Shown here: one piece after another, positions 25,063 through 36,925 of the stretch | Numbering within the stretch: the first letter of the stretch is position 1 | Layout: every line of letters begins with the position of its first letter | Made by a program: the position numbers and the translations under genes | Notes under the pieces: model-generated | Database searches by the model: none | Told to the model about the DNA's origin: nothing | Seen by the model: only the letters and a program-made list of their open reading frames with translations | Assembly: GCA_026225945.1 (NCBI GenBank) | Contig: JAMJFZ010003581.1 | Coordinates: 11,815,001-11,879,000 of the forward strand | DNA from: Cricetomys ansorgei | Lineage: Eukaryota; Chordata; Mammalia; Rodentia; Nesomyidae | DNA: 64,000 nucleotides | Reading direction: 5' to 3'

Positions 25063-26639
25063 TAGTGAAGATCCTATTTCTTTGCAAAACTTGAAATCAA
25101 ATACAACCATTTGTAGGTTAAAGTGAGGTAAAACAAACCCCTCCAATTAAAACCAAAACCAAATACTTGATTCCAGGAGTATTACATTAAGGGAGAACCA
25201 CAGCTATGACAAAAATAGTCTCTAACTACATGTATGTCTCACCACAGTTTATTAGAAATCATGTGACCCAACACATTCATATTCATATTATCAAATTAAT
25301 CAAGAATATTTTGTTTCTAGACTGTATTTTCTACTACAGCCATTACTCGTTTTCATGAAAAAATAAATCCCTAGGCAAATACTTTTTTAAAATGTTGTAA
25401 TAATTTCTACAACTTTTAGTCTATCTTTTAAATCTTAGTGTACTGCTAAAACAAAAAGTGGCTAACACAAAATGTTAACACAAAATGAATGTATTTTTGT
25501 CTAACACGCCTTGCTTTATATAGCTTAAGAAAAACTTACTTTACTGTGCACTTCTAATTCTTGTAACTTACCAAGGCTAGTATGTACTGCTCCAAAAGCA
25601 AAATGTGAGTAAATTAAATGGTTACTCTTCTAAATTACAAAGAATTAACTAGTCTTGCAAGAGTGTTGGGGGAACCAGAGATGAACAAAGCAAAAAGCAC
25701 CAGTGCAGAGAGTTTTCAATAGATAAATAAATGTCTGCCCCTCTAAATGACTAAACATTTAGAATGTAGTTACTTACAGCTATTTAACTGACACAACTGG
25801 AAGAAAATGCCATCAATGAAAAAAATGAATGAATGTTAATAGAGGGCATGGGAGAAAATACAAGATGGTCTTCCTTAGCATTTCTTACAGCTCAAATTCT
25901 GTAAATTTCATCACAGTGTTTCCAACAAAAGAGTAGCTTTTTTTTTCATTTTTAGAAACAATTTATCTATCTCTATGACAAAAATGCCAGTTACTACTCA
26001 AACTTCTCTTGCAACATTTCTGCTGTAAAGGCTGTATTAGCTTGGCTTCAAAATGAGCTCACAGGCACTTGCATGCAGCTGTGTCTACTGCAGCACTGCA
26101 GCAGGGTTAAGTGCCAATCCTGGTCCTGAATACTGAATGGGGTAGCACTCAATCTCCCAGGTCCAACTGCCCACAGCTAACATTTCAGAACTAGGCAGAA
26201 TACACATCTTTAGCACTTTCATGTTGACTGGAGTCTGCAGCGTGCTGTTTTACACGCCTTCACATTGCTTTATTCAAGATTTACCCTGCTAAAAATCTCT
26301 GCTCTGCAATCCCAGAGCAAGGACTGAATACTCAAGTGGGTTGGGGAGGCTTGGATATGGGTGAGGAAAGGGAACGGTAGAAGGCAGATCTGAAAAGTTC
26401 TTTGCAAAATGTTCTCTCTACACTTCACTAAGTGCTCTATGTGTTCACCAAGGTCTTGTTAAAGGCACTGTAAAGTCACCTGTCATGCCACTGAAAAGAA
26501 AGGTCCAGCTTAATTGGAAACATACGAATTTATCTTATGTTACAGTGGCACAAAACAGTTCAGGAAGCGGAGGAATTTAGAAATACGTAAGAAAAGATGG
26601 CTCACTGCTGGATACATAGTATATTACTTTTTATTGATT

Positions 26640-26860
26640 CACTTATTCATGTCTTTATCATTATGCACATGGTTGTGTGTGTGTGCGCACCGCAAGCACA
26701 TATGCCTGTGGGTATGTGCATATCACAATGCCCATGCTGACATCAGGGTTTGCAGGAGTCAGTTCACTCCTTCCAATGTGGGACCTGGAAACAGAACTGA
26801 GGTCATCAGGTCTGTGCTCTAAGCAGTTTTTGTCTGTGCTGCCATTTTGTTGGCTCAGAA
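26640..26860 (-). repeat. tRNA-derived SINE (B2/B4 type), diverged
   Basis: Reverse orientation: GTGTGTGTGTGCGCACCGC, CAGGAGTCAGTTCACTCCTT, GGAAACAGAACTGAGGTCAT, and the head remnant GCTGCCATTTTGTTGGCTC. Overlapping ORFs on both strands are SINE-derived. Confidence 0.75.
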
Positions 26861-27828
26861 TATTAATTTTATTTAAGATGTAATAATGTGTACATGCAAC
26901 AACACTGAAGTGTAGTTCCTTTTCTCTGCTTAATAATCTGGGAAAAAATAAGCACAAATTTCTAATCTTTAGGACTAAAGGATATGGGTATAGCAATTTA
27001 TCAATAATCACTTTAATCTAAGTTTGCTTTTGTTCACAATACTCAAAACAAAACCCTCATGTGCTATTTTGGGCCATTTCCCACTGATTTTAAAAGCGAA
27101 TAAAAAAATTCAGTGCTTTATGGAATGAGTTACTAATAGAAATTATTTCCGTAAGCTTTTATATTCTCAGAAAGAAAAATCTACCTTTAAAAATAGGGTC
27201 TTATAAAGAAGTTATGCCTACTATTAACATGCTTTTATTGCAGTTAAAAATATTTAGCGAGTGTTAGGTTACACTTAAGGGTAGCATTAAACCTTTCTTC
27301 CCCTTAAAAGACAGTTCAGTTTAATTGCTTGGTACTATTAGCTTTGATTTTCAGATGCTGCAACTGAAGGCAGCAATGCTTACTTCATGGATTGTGATAA
27401 CATGGAGGTTCATACTTTACCAGACCTATGTGGCAATTAGAGCTGCACAAACAGAATAACTATCCAAAGTATTAAAGTTAGTAATAAACTACTCAGAGGC
27501 ATGAGAGTCTTTGGCTCTCTCCACCTTTAGTTCTGTGTAATGAAGCTGTTCTCCCAAGGGATCATTAACTACTGATGGTGTTATTGCTTGGTGAATGGTG
27601 CATAGAAACACCAAGAGAAAATTGATTCATGAGAATGACCAACTTAAAAGTTTACATAAGCATAGCCAATATTGGTACAGAGGATTATGTATCAAAAAAA
27701 GTGTAAATTCTACATCTTCTTTTCTATTTTCTTTTAATGACCATCTAGGATAAGAAAATCACAACCATGCAAGAACAAAGTAAGAAAATGTATTCGATTT
27801 AATTTAACAAACACCAGAAAAGAACCTA

Positions 27829-27975
27829 ACCAGGCACGGTGGCACACACCTTTAAACCCAGCACTAGGAGGAAGAGGCAGGCAGACCTCTGAGTTCCAGG
27901 TTAACCTGGTCTATAGACTTATGTTCCAGCATCCAGGGCCAAGGAGAAACCCTGTCTCGAAAATCAAAACAAAAT
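27829..27975 (+). repeat. B1 SINE
   Basis: CAGGCACGGTGGCACACACC, TTTAAACCCAGCACTAGGAG, GAGGCAGGCAGACCTCTGAG, AACCTGGTCTATAGA and GGAGAAACCCTGTCTCGAAA, followed by an A-rich tail to about 28020. Confidence 0.92.
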
Positions 27976-28489
27976 AAAAAACAACAAAATGAAACAACAA
28001 ACAATAACAATAACAACAAAGACATATCAGATATTTTGTTCAGCGATACATATCAATTTTGGGTTTTGCTTTCTGTTCATCTGTACTCTTAAAATCCAGT
28101 AGTTTTTAAACATTCCATGCTTATTCTGGAATAAACACAGAATCCAAATATTTTTAGTATTGGTAAAAACAAAAGTAAGCCATGAAACTATTTATTTGAA
28201 GTTGAAATTCTTTTGAAATGATTTGATTTAGAGTATTTATATCAACCATGTGAGAATAGCCTCAAAGTTACTATAGCTAGGGTCAGAAGACATTTTCAAT
28301 TTTAATTCTTATATTTTTGAAAACTAAAACCGCAAAGAATATATGGCAAAATAACTTCAGTTTCACACTTATTTTTCTAAAATTTCTGTAGAACACACTT
28401 AACCTACTTGGTAAGATTCTTTATCTTTTTAAATCTAGCCATTCATAGATAGATCGATACACAGATCAAAAGACAGATACAGAGTTATG

Positions 28490-29470
28490 CCACACGGGGT
28501 GATAATGGTCCTCACAGATCCACAGTCTATCAATAATACCCAACACCCACGCCAGGTATGACAAATCTTTTGAGTTGTTGGTTATAGGCATCCAAGAGAA
28601 CCTTCGAATAACGTAGGCTATTTGCACTGTCATTGGCTGCCTCCCAGAACTTGAAGGTAAAACCCAATTGCTGAAGACACCACAACTTTGGCCACAGGAC
28701 TTGGAGGGACTGAGCTAGAGCTGACCTGGATGCCTCCTCCCTAAGAACTAGATCTCACAGTATCAGAAGGTGCTGTGCAAACTGCCAAGAAAAAACACAA
28801 TCTGTATTTATCCAACAATGGCCAGCTTGACAAAACGGACCCTATGGTACAATAATGGTAGGTTTAGCTTAGAGATAACAAAGAGCTGTTGATTTAAGGC
28901 CTGCTCAATTGGAGAGAAATCATGGCTGGTACTCCACACCTAGCCAACTACCCAAGGATGGAGTGGTCACACATCCTCGAGGAAAATCTATGTCTGTCAT
29001 TTTCCTAAGTCAGAATGATTTCTAACTGTATTATAAATATTTATCTTTCTACTCATAGATAGTCATTTTTACTTCTTGTCAAAGAAGCTTCTTTATACAG
29101 TAGATTTTTTAAAAAAATTTATTTACTTTCTATAGAGATACACAATTGGTAAAAACACACAGAATTAAATGACCACAAGGTGTACAATCCCAAGTAGTAC
29201 ATCTACACTGCAACCTTACACCTAAGGCATGGAGAATATCACAGAGGAGAAGGCTGCCTAATGACAATATCAGTCGATGTGTCAATGTGGATGGAGAAAA
29301 CTTCCCAAGTCCGTACTCTTAGATGAATAGTTACAGGCAGTAAATGGTTGCTGAGAGAGGTACTATCTGTTGAGAGGGACACAAAAAGGAGTTAAAGGAG
29401 GTTAAAAAAAAAGGTGGAATTTATGTAAATATAGTAATCATGTATAAAATTCTCAAAAAACTCAACTAAA
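28490..29470 (+). repeat. About 1-kb rodent repeat, copy A (LINE-1 3'-UTR-like)
   Basis: Shares ordered blocks with 52130-53165: GTCAAAGAAGCTTCTT (here about 29079) against ATCAAAGAAGCTTCTC (about 52549); an acaccTAAGGC block; a central TTCCTAAGTCAG; and an A-rich 3' end. Relationship to L1 3' ends is likely but the family name is uncertain. Orientation follows the A-rich end. Confidence 0.55.
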
Positions 29471-31377
29471 AATAATAAATTTATTTCCTGTTATCCACAG
29501 GTTGAATTGAGCTTAGATTTGGCTTTCTAGTAAAACATGTGAACCCTAAATTAAACTGTAAGTATATATACTTGAACCATTAAGAGTGTATTTTTGACTT
29601 TAGGGGAAATTCACTGTTCTATCAGAGGGCAGTGCACAGCCCTTTATTAAGGAAGACTTCTTATTCCAGAAGTAAGTCCCTAATAGCTATCATGCATTTG
29701 TACTGTAATTCATTTTCTCTGGCAAGTGTTTGTCAAAGAAAAATCTTGCTTGTCAGAACAAATGCTATATACCCTTTGGAAACGAACACTCTGAATGGAA
29801 TGTATAGCCTGCATTATCAATTTCTTTTTCATAGATCTATGAAGCAAGCTCATGGACTGTTGGGCACAATGATAACCATAATACATCGAAAAGTTGCATG
29901 ATCTGTGAACATTCTCATATTCATATCCCCTGATCTCTCTACTCTTCTTTTATAAGTACTGCCTGATATTGCAAGTATGATATTTGAAAATTGAGTAATT
30001 TTATCACATAAGACTTACCAGCAAACACAAGTGAATGGGGGTGATAAGTCTTACATAGCTGTATGAACCGGACTGACTGACTCTTTGAGAACCGTCTTGT
30101 CCAATCCAAGTGGGGTGCAGCTGGAATCCTAACCCTGACTGAAGAAGAGAGTTGGATAGACCCAATACTAAAAGGAAGCAGGAATATATGATTTCCTTTG
30201 CAATCTTAACTCCAGTCTGTAGCTTCGAGTACCCTCTAGAGTCACTTTTCATGAGTGCTTTCTGCTTTCTTTTTTGTCTTACCCTACAAGGTGCCTGACT
30301 TGGTCAGCTCAGACTTCTCCCAGGCCTGATAGTTAAGTGCCATTGTTTCCCAGTTAGGCACTGGTGAGCAAACCTTAGCTACTGATAATGCTGGTAAGTT
30401 TGTTTTGGTTGCTTTTCTTTCTCTAACAGATTCCAGGCTCCTTAAAAATATTTGTTGGGGATAAAGAACAGGATGTTAGCATGCTCAGTAAGTTAGTATG
30501 CACTTCCTCAGAGGTCAGATTTTCCTGACCAGGAATCCTGTAGATAATAAGTTTATACCTTATTTTTGAACAGGCTTCCTAGAAGCTCACTGAATTTCCC
30601 CCTAAGCATCTTTCATGTCTCTGTGTGCTGGCTCACATACTAAGTAGTAAATTCCAAGGCCCCTTAACCATCCTGGACCTTCGCTGGCATTTCTGGACTG
30701 CTGTTTCTATTGTACAATCACAACTCAGGTGTTCCTTACCGCTTTACCCTGTATCAATAGTATGATCATAGGCAGTGCCACCATGTGGGATTCTGTTAGA
30801 CATGCATACTCTCAATAATGTCTAACTAGACAAAGGATCATTTTAATAATACAGGTGATGTGCATGCACATTAATGTTTGAGAGACACTGGAATAGGTAA
30901 GATACTCTTACTTTGTATGCATATTTGGTATCATCTACTCTTAAATTCTACCATGTATTGATATAAGATATTACTTTGCAAGGAAGAAAAGAGCCTGAAT
31001 GGGTGGCTTTTCTAGTTACAACAGTAGTCACTAACTTTAGCACTTATCAGCTTAGCTTTGAAGGCCTACTGAATCCCTGAAGAGTAGGGGCAATCCCCAG
31101 AGTACTCTGATGCAGAAGATTTAGAGACAGAGACTTTGTATTATGAATTAGTTGACAAGGCATATTGATAAAACTTGTGAGGAGACTATCGTATCTATTC
31201 TAGTGTCTCTCAAACATTAATTAATTTAAAGATTTGTACCATTAAATTTGCTTCCTCAGTATGTCTAATCATTGGAGCAGTGGCACCACATATTTAATTT
31301 AATCAAAAATCATGTCAAGTAAAACTTCCTTTAGCATTTTGTTAACCTCTAAACATTTTATGATATGTAAAACAAAC

Positions 31378-31442
31378 AGAGGAAGGAAGGGAGGGGATAC
31401 TGAGAGGGAGAGGAAGGAGAGGGGAGAAGAGGGGAGAGGAAG
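31378..31442. repeat. Purine (GGA/GAGA) rich low-complexity tract
   Basis: Continuous A/G-rich run on the plus strand with few pyrimidines. Confidence 0.85.
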
Positions 31443-31874
31443 GTGTAAACATGCCCCTTCCACACCAGATGAGAAGTTGCATGATTTTAATTTTTATTAA
31501 ACTCCCAGCATATGTATGACTTAGGTTAACATTTACAAGTCAATGCTTTTTAAACACTGATTTACTATGAAGGATTATTATCTGTCTGTCTATCTGTGAT
31601 ATATTAGCTTAATGGTAGAAGATATACTTGGCAGGCTTTGTTTTTAAACACAAGTAACAGGCACACATATACACGCTCACTCTGCTTCTCTCTCATACAG
31701 CAAACGTGTGTGTATGTGAGTGTACATATGTATATGTATACATACAAATGTGTGCATGTTTTGTTTGGATGTTTACTGAATACTCACAAATTTGAGGACT
31801 TGTTTCTTTGTTATGATAGAAATGGAATCCAGGACTCTGTGCAAGGTAGTCGAATGAAAAAAATGAAAAGGACA

Positions 31875-32280
31875 ACATGACTGTTCCTAGGTATGGTAGA
31901 GGAGGTTTATTGTAGATATGAGTGAGAGCATAGCCAGGGGCAGAGACATCTGGGAGAGTCCAGAGTGGACATGACCAGCAGACTGAGCAGGGTTACGTGA
32001 AGAGAGGTGGGGCGGGGGTGGAGGGAAAGCCAGAAGAGCAAATGGTCAGGAGGGTAAAAGGGCAAAAGGACCAGCCTTGTCAAAATGATTAAATTATATA
32101 GGGAAGAACAGCTGGGGTAAGGGAAGTCCAGCCCCTGGGCTGGAAAAGTTTAGAGTAGGGGGCAAGGCACGTCAGCTAGGAGGACCCTGTAACAGGTTAA
32201 AGACTAAGGGATGCTGGCCAGTGTCCTCTTTGAAGTGCTAATAAGTACCTTAGTTAGCCTGTATCTGAGCTAACAGTACT
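31875..32280 (+). repeat. Probable rodent interspersed repeat (unnamed)
   Basis: GGAGGTTTATTGTAGATATG, GAGAGCATAGCCAGGGGCAG and AGAGTCCAGAGTGGACATGA. I recognise this run from rodent interspersed DNA but cannot name the family or set its ends. Confidence 0.4.
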
Positions 32281-32559
32281 CAAGTATTCTATCACTGAGC
32301 TATATTCTAGCTCTTGAGGGCCTTTGTATTTAGCCTTCTTTTAATATCTTTCTCGTGCCTTAAGTGATTTGATCTAAGGAAGTCCAAGAATTTGGAGGAC
32401 ATGGCAGGGCTCAGATGATTTACGAGGTATGAAAAAGGCAGAACCCATGGAGGAAGTGTGTGCACACACAAAAAACAGAAAGTACTGTTGGCATTAGAAC
32501 CAAAATGAAAATTTCTCACACACATATATGCATATATGTGTTACCTGTGAATCACTTTT

Positions 32560-32950
32560 GTCAAAGTGTCCTAGTCTGCTTTTTACTGCTGTGATAATCA
32601 CTATGACCAAAAGCAACTTGGGGAAGAACGAGTTTATTACATCTTACCAGTCAGAGTCTATTGTGAAGGGTAGTAAAGGCACCTGAGCTTAGGGCAGGAA
32701 CTGAAGCAGAAGCCACAGAGGAACACCGTTTACTACTTGGCTCCCCATGGCTCCCTCAGCTCACATTCCGTAAGATCCAGGGCCAAGTGAACAAGGATGG
32801 CAGTGCTCATGGTGGACTGGGCCTTTAATTAAGAAAATGCCCCACACTCTTGCCTACAGGCAATTTGATGGAGGTATCTTCTCAATTGAGGTCCCCTCTT
32901 CCCAGATGACTGTAGCTTGCATCAAGTGACAAAAAAACCAAACCAAACTA
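32560..32950 (+). repeat. High-copy rodent repeat (accatgaccaaaagcaactt family), copy 1
   Basis: TTTTTACTGCTGTGATAATC, ACTATGACCAAAAGCAACTT, CAGGAACTGAAGCAGAAGCC, ATTAAGAAAATGCCCCACAC and TTGATGGAGGTATCTTCTCA. The 3' part is shared, in reverse orientation, with 63762-63905. A related copy lies at 42095-42410. Class uncertain. Confidence 0.7.
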
Positions 32951-34109
32951 ATGTACCAAACATAAAACAAAAAGCCAACCAGCACACAAAGGCTCTATAT
33001 GGAAACCTGCTCAGATAGATGGTTATCTCTTAAAGATGTCATTTCTGGATAAGCATAGCACTGAACTCTAAGAGATTGCTCTCCAGCGGTTTATTTCCAG
33101 CCCTGTGTTGTCCTGGTGGAAGACAAATTCCAGGATAAGGGAGTTTTCCTGGAATTGTTCAAAATTTAATGTACAGTGAGAAATACATGAGGATTGTAAG
33201 ATGAAAATAAACAAGGGCTATTTCTTTAGAGGCCGCTTCAAGATGGTCAAAGTCATCCAGTCATATACACTTTGACCACTGTCCCTTTCCACATTAGGCC
33301 TTTCAAAACATGCCAGGTCTCTCAGCCCATTCCTGTCTCAGCTTGGAATTAGCTAGAAACAGAAATTCAAAATTACTTCCTCTTAAGAGTTATAATCCCT
33401 AGTGAAGAGAACGTCTGATAAACAATGGCCACCGAATGAATGCTTCCTCATTCAAAAATTTCATGAGAAGTATACAGCACTACGACTTAAATTCAAGTCT
33501 GCTATTAATAGCAAGTTCCGGACTCATTTGAGAGTCCAGTCAAGTCACCTCTCCTCCAGAAAGCACCCACTCACACTCATATCTAGTCACATGCCAACCA
33601 CAAGTAGAATGTAGCTAACCCAAGTACATTAAGATGAGGCAGCATGTAAATATCATTATTTTAAATAATTGTATTGCCGTGGGATGTTATATTCTACTCA
33701 AAGAAATGTGTATTCTCCCTGCATTTAAAAAGACCAGCACACCATCTTCTTAAAGGCTTTCTGGGCCAAGTCCTTGCCTTCAAGGAGCTGATCTGTCCAG
33801 CACAAGTGGCTGAACAGTCTAAATCCACATTCTGGGAAAACACCCACAGCTGGACTATATTAACTAGATATGATTCTGTGAGATGGTTTTCAGATATTAT
33901 GTTGAAGAATTTAACTGTAGAATCCACCGGAAAAACAAAGAGCTAAGGTGTTATCTGGATAGAAGAAACAAAATGCATATTACAATTACTGGAGGTCTTA
34001 CTACTGCAGCAAGCTTCTGAGAGTTTTATAACGCCTCAAAACGTATCACAACAAAACAAGGTTCATACTTTCTTTCCTTATCTGTTGTGCTCTTATTTGG
34101 ATGCCATGC

Positions 34110-34305
34110 TATTTTGTCTCCATTTTTTTTATCCTGTCGTATTGTTCCAGCTTGTGCTTCAAGTACAATATTGAAAAGGTCTGGGGATACTATGGGATTG
34201 CTTTTATGTTTTTTTCATTTTTTTAATATTTGGGATGACACTGAATGCATATTTGTCATGTATAACTTCTGTTATGTTGAGGTATATTCTCTCCAGTCCT
34301 ATTCA
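34110..34305 (-). mobile_element. LINE-1 ORF2 fragment (reverse transcriptase part)
   Basis: Plus strand reads GCTTGTGCTTCAAGTACAAT, ATTGAAAAGGTCTGGGGATA and later TTATGTTGAGGTATATTCTC, which is the antisense of the L1 reverse transcriptase region. It is the only clear L1 piece on the minus strand and lies next to the plus-strand L1. Confidence 0.7.
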
Positions 34306-34374
34306 AAGTAGTGGAAGAAAGCAAAAATCCTTAGTAATTTTATCCCAAGTGGACAAATAATTACTAATTAATGA

Positions 34375-34870
34375 AGATGACTGAAGGAGTCTCTACTTTG
34401 GTCACACTGTGGATACTAGCTGGGGACCTTGACATCCTCTTAGCTCCTTTCTCTCCCTTTGCACTTGCCAGATCAGACTCTTCCACACCATTCAGCCCAC
34501 TCAGGTGGCAGGAAGACAAAGGTAACCTACCTGGTTTCTCTGGCACAACTAGTATGCTCGTGGGCTCTGACAGGGATCATGATCTCCCCTCAGCCTTTCT
34601 CTCTCATGTCAGATCATAGATGCCTCCATATTAGGGATCCTATAGCATTCCCATATGGCACAAAGACACAGGTAACCTACCTGTTCTCCTTGGTAGCATA
34701 TACACAGCCACATATATTTGGGTCATTTAATAGCTGCTTGCCAGAGATCCTGACCTACTCCTAGCCCCTCTCCAGTCCTTTGGGACCTACCAGATCATAG
34801 ACTCATCCACACAAGGGACCTTCTAACTGGACCATGGTTCAGAGAGACAGGTAACCTACCTATGATCCCA
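34375..34870 (+). mobile_element. LINE-1 5' promoter monomers (three tandem units)
   Basis: GGTAACCTACCTG recurs at 34521, 34671 and 34850 (spacings 150 and 179). CAGATCA plus a TCC-rich block recurs before each, with GACATCCTCTTAGCTCC, GATCTCCCCTCAGCC and GACCTACTCCTAGCCCC as matching parts. Tandem monomers of this kind form the promoter of muroid L1s. Immediately upstream of an L1 body in the same orientation. Confidence 0.65.
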
Positions 34871-36365
34871 CATTCTAATCACCACTTGCCATAGATCTGT
34901 CCTTTAGACTCATCCCAGCACAAGCATCCTATGCCCTGGCACAGCCTGATGAGTTCACCTGATCTTAACTATCCACACCAGCTCCAATTCCCATACCTAC
35001 TCCAGGTCGCAGGGACCTAGCCCAGACTGGTGAAGCCATCCTTTCCTACTGAAACCTCCAGGATTGGGCCAAGAAAAGAATCCTATTTGCCAGCCCAGAC
35101 TCCTGAGTCCACATCAGACACACAACCAACAACAACAACAACAAAATCCATATGTCTAGGTCTTATCACCAAAATCATATAAAAGGTCAAAACACGGTAT
35201 ACCTTCTCTACAAATTCGCCAGGCCTCTGTTCTCCAATGAGAATTACCCAAATGAGCCTGGGACACAGAACTTAAAAAGAACAATCATAAAATTCATATG
35301 AGAGTCCAAGGAGGTTTAGGAATACACAAAGAGCTCAATGAGTTTAAAGAGAATAAATGCCTGATAGCATCCAAGAAGACAAACTGAAGGAAATAACAAA
35401 GACAACCAAGACATAAAAGCCAAACTCAATCTAGAGATAAAAATACTGATGTGAATTTAAGCTGTGATGAAGATGGAATTGAAATGCTCGATGGCCTAAA
35501 ATTCAGGAGAAAGTCTTGGAAATAGAATTAGACCATAAGAACAAAGAATATGTAAGTTACAGAGGGGGTGGGGGATGACATACAGAAACTGTGGGAAACC
35601 ATTAAAGGACCAAATCTCAAAATATGGTATAAATGAAGAATCCCAGGTCAATGGTACAGACTAGATGTCCAACAAGATTACAGAAGGCCACTCAGATCAT
35701 CAAATAGACAAGATCAGAAAAGAAACTACTCACAGCATGTCAGAGTTTAAAACTAACACGCGGGACAAAGCAAGAGTATTGAAAGCTGTGAGGGATAAAC
35801 ACAAGTCACATGTAATAGACAAATGTCAGGTGCCAACCTTGACTACTGTACCTAGGAAAATTATCAGTCATCTTGAAAGGGAAAGAGAAACTTTCTATAA
35901 TACCAAACAGATAAAAGAACTCACGCCAATCAAAACAGACCTACAGAATATATTGGAAAGAATACGCTGGACTGAAGACAGGCATAAGCACAGTCAAGAG
36001 ACTGTAGAGAGAAAACAAATAAATCTATAATTACCAAAGCACAGAGTATGACTAAGAACACACATAACCACTAAAACAAAAAATAATGACAGCGCTAAAC
36101 ACACAAATTTCAAATAATAACTTCCTTATTAGCTTCAATTCTCCAATAAAAAAAAAAATAGGGTACCTGAATAGATTAAAAAACAAAATTCATCTTTATG
36201 CTGTCTACGAGAAACTCTTTTTAGTTTTAAAGATGAAACCACCTAAAGTGAAAGGACTACAAAAAGTTTTCCAAGTAAATGGGACTGGTAAGCAAATGCT
36301 GTTGCTATCCCAATATTTGACAGAATAGATTTCAATCTAGAACTAATCAGAAGAGTTATAAAGAA

Positions 36366-36530
36366 GGGTATTCCTTCCTTTTTCTTTTTTTTTCTGACAC
36401 AGGGTTTCTCTGTTACAACTGGCTATCCTGGAACTCACTCTGTAGACCAGGCTAGCTTCGAACTCAGAGATCCGACTGCCTCTGCTTCCCAAGTGCTAGA
36501 ATCTAAGGCATGTGCCACTACCGCCTGACA
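36366..36530 (-). repeat. B1 SINE nested in the L1 ORF2
   Basis: Reverse-complement B1 with a T-rich tail at the left: CACAGGGTTTCTCTGTTACA, AACTCACTCTGTAGACCAGG, GAACTCAGAGATCCGACTGC and TGCTTCCCAAGTGCTAGAAT. Inserted after the L1; the phrase AAGAAGGG(T/C)AT flanks both sides and may be a target-site duplication. Confidence 0.9.
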
Positions 36531-36875
36531 AGAAGGGCATTTCATTCTAATCAAGGGAAAGATTAGCCACAAGAACATTACAATCCCCAACCTATATGCA
36601 TCAAATGCTGGTGCACCCAATTTTTATAAAAAAAACATACTATTGTATTTAAAGAAAGATTAGCACCAACTTGATAATAATAGGTGGTAAATACCACTTT
36701 CTCTAATAGACTGGTCATCTGTACAAAAAAAACCCCACATAAATGTCAGAATTAAATGACATCAATATCAACCTGAATTAACAGATTACCTACAGAATGT
36801 TCCATAAGACATCAAAAAATGTACACTTTACTCAGCAGTCCACAGATGATTGCCTAACATACATCATATCTGGGA

Positions 36876-36877
<2 letters not shown>

Positions 36878-36923
<46 letters not shown>
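36878..36923. repeat. (CA)n microsatellite inside the L1
   Basis: Uninterrupted, about 23 units; expanded within ORF2-derived sequence. Confidence 0.95.

Positions 36924-36925
<2 letters not shown>

Noticed and set aside
33674..33946. 90-codon ORF considered as an unknown exon
   Set aside because: No splice consensus in a usable phase, no domain, and an equally long ORF on the opposite strand.
35665..36030. 121-codon plus-strand ORF
   Set aside because: Its C-terminal part aligns with the L1 ORF1p C-terminal domain and the surrounding frames are broken; it is a fossil, not a gene.
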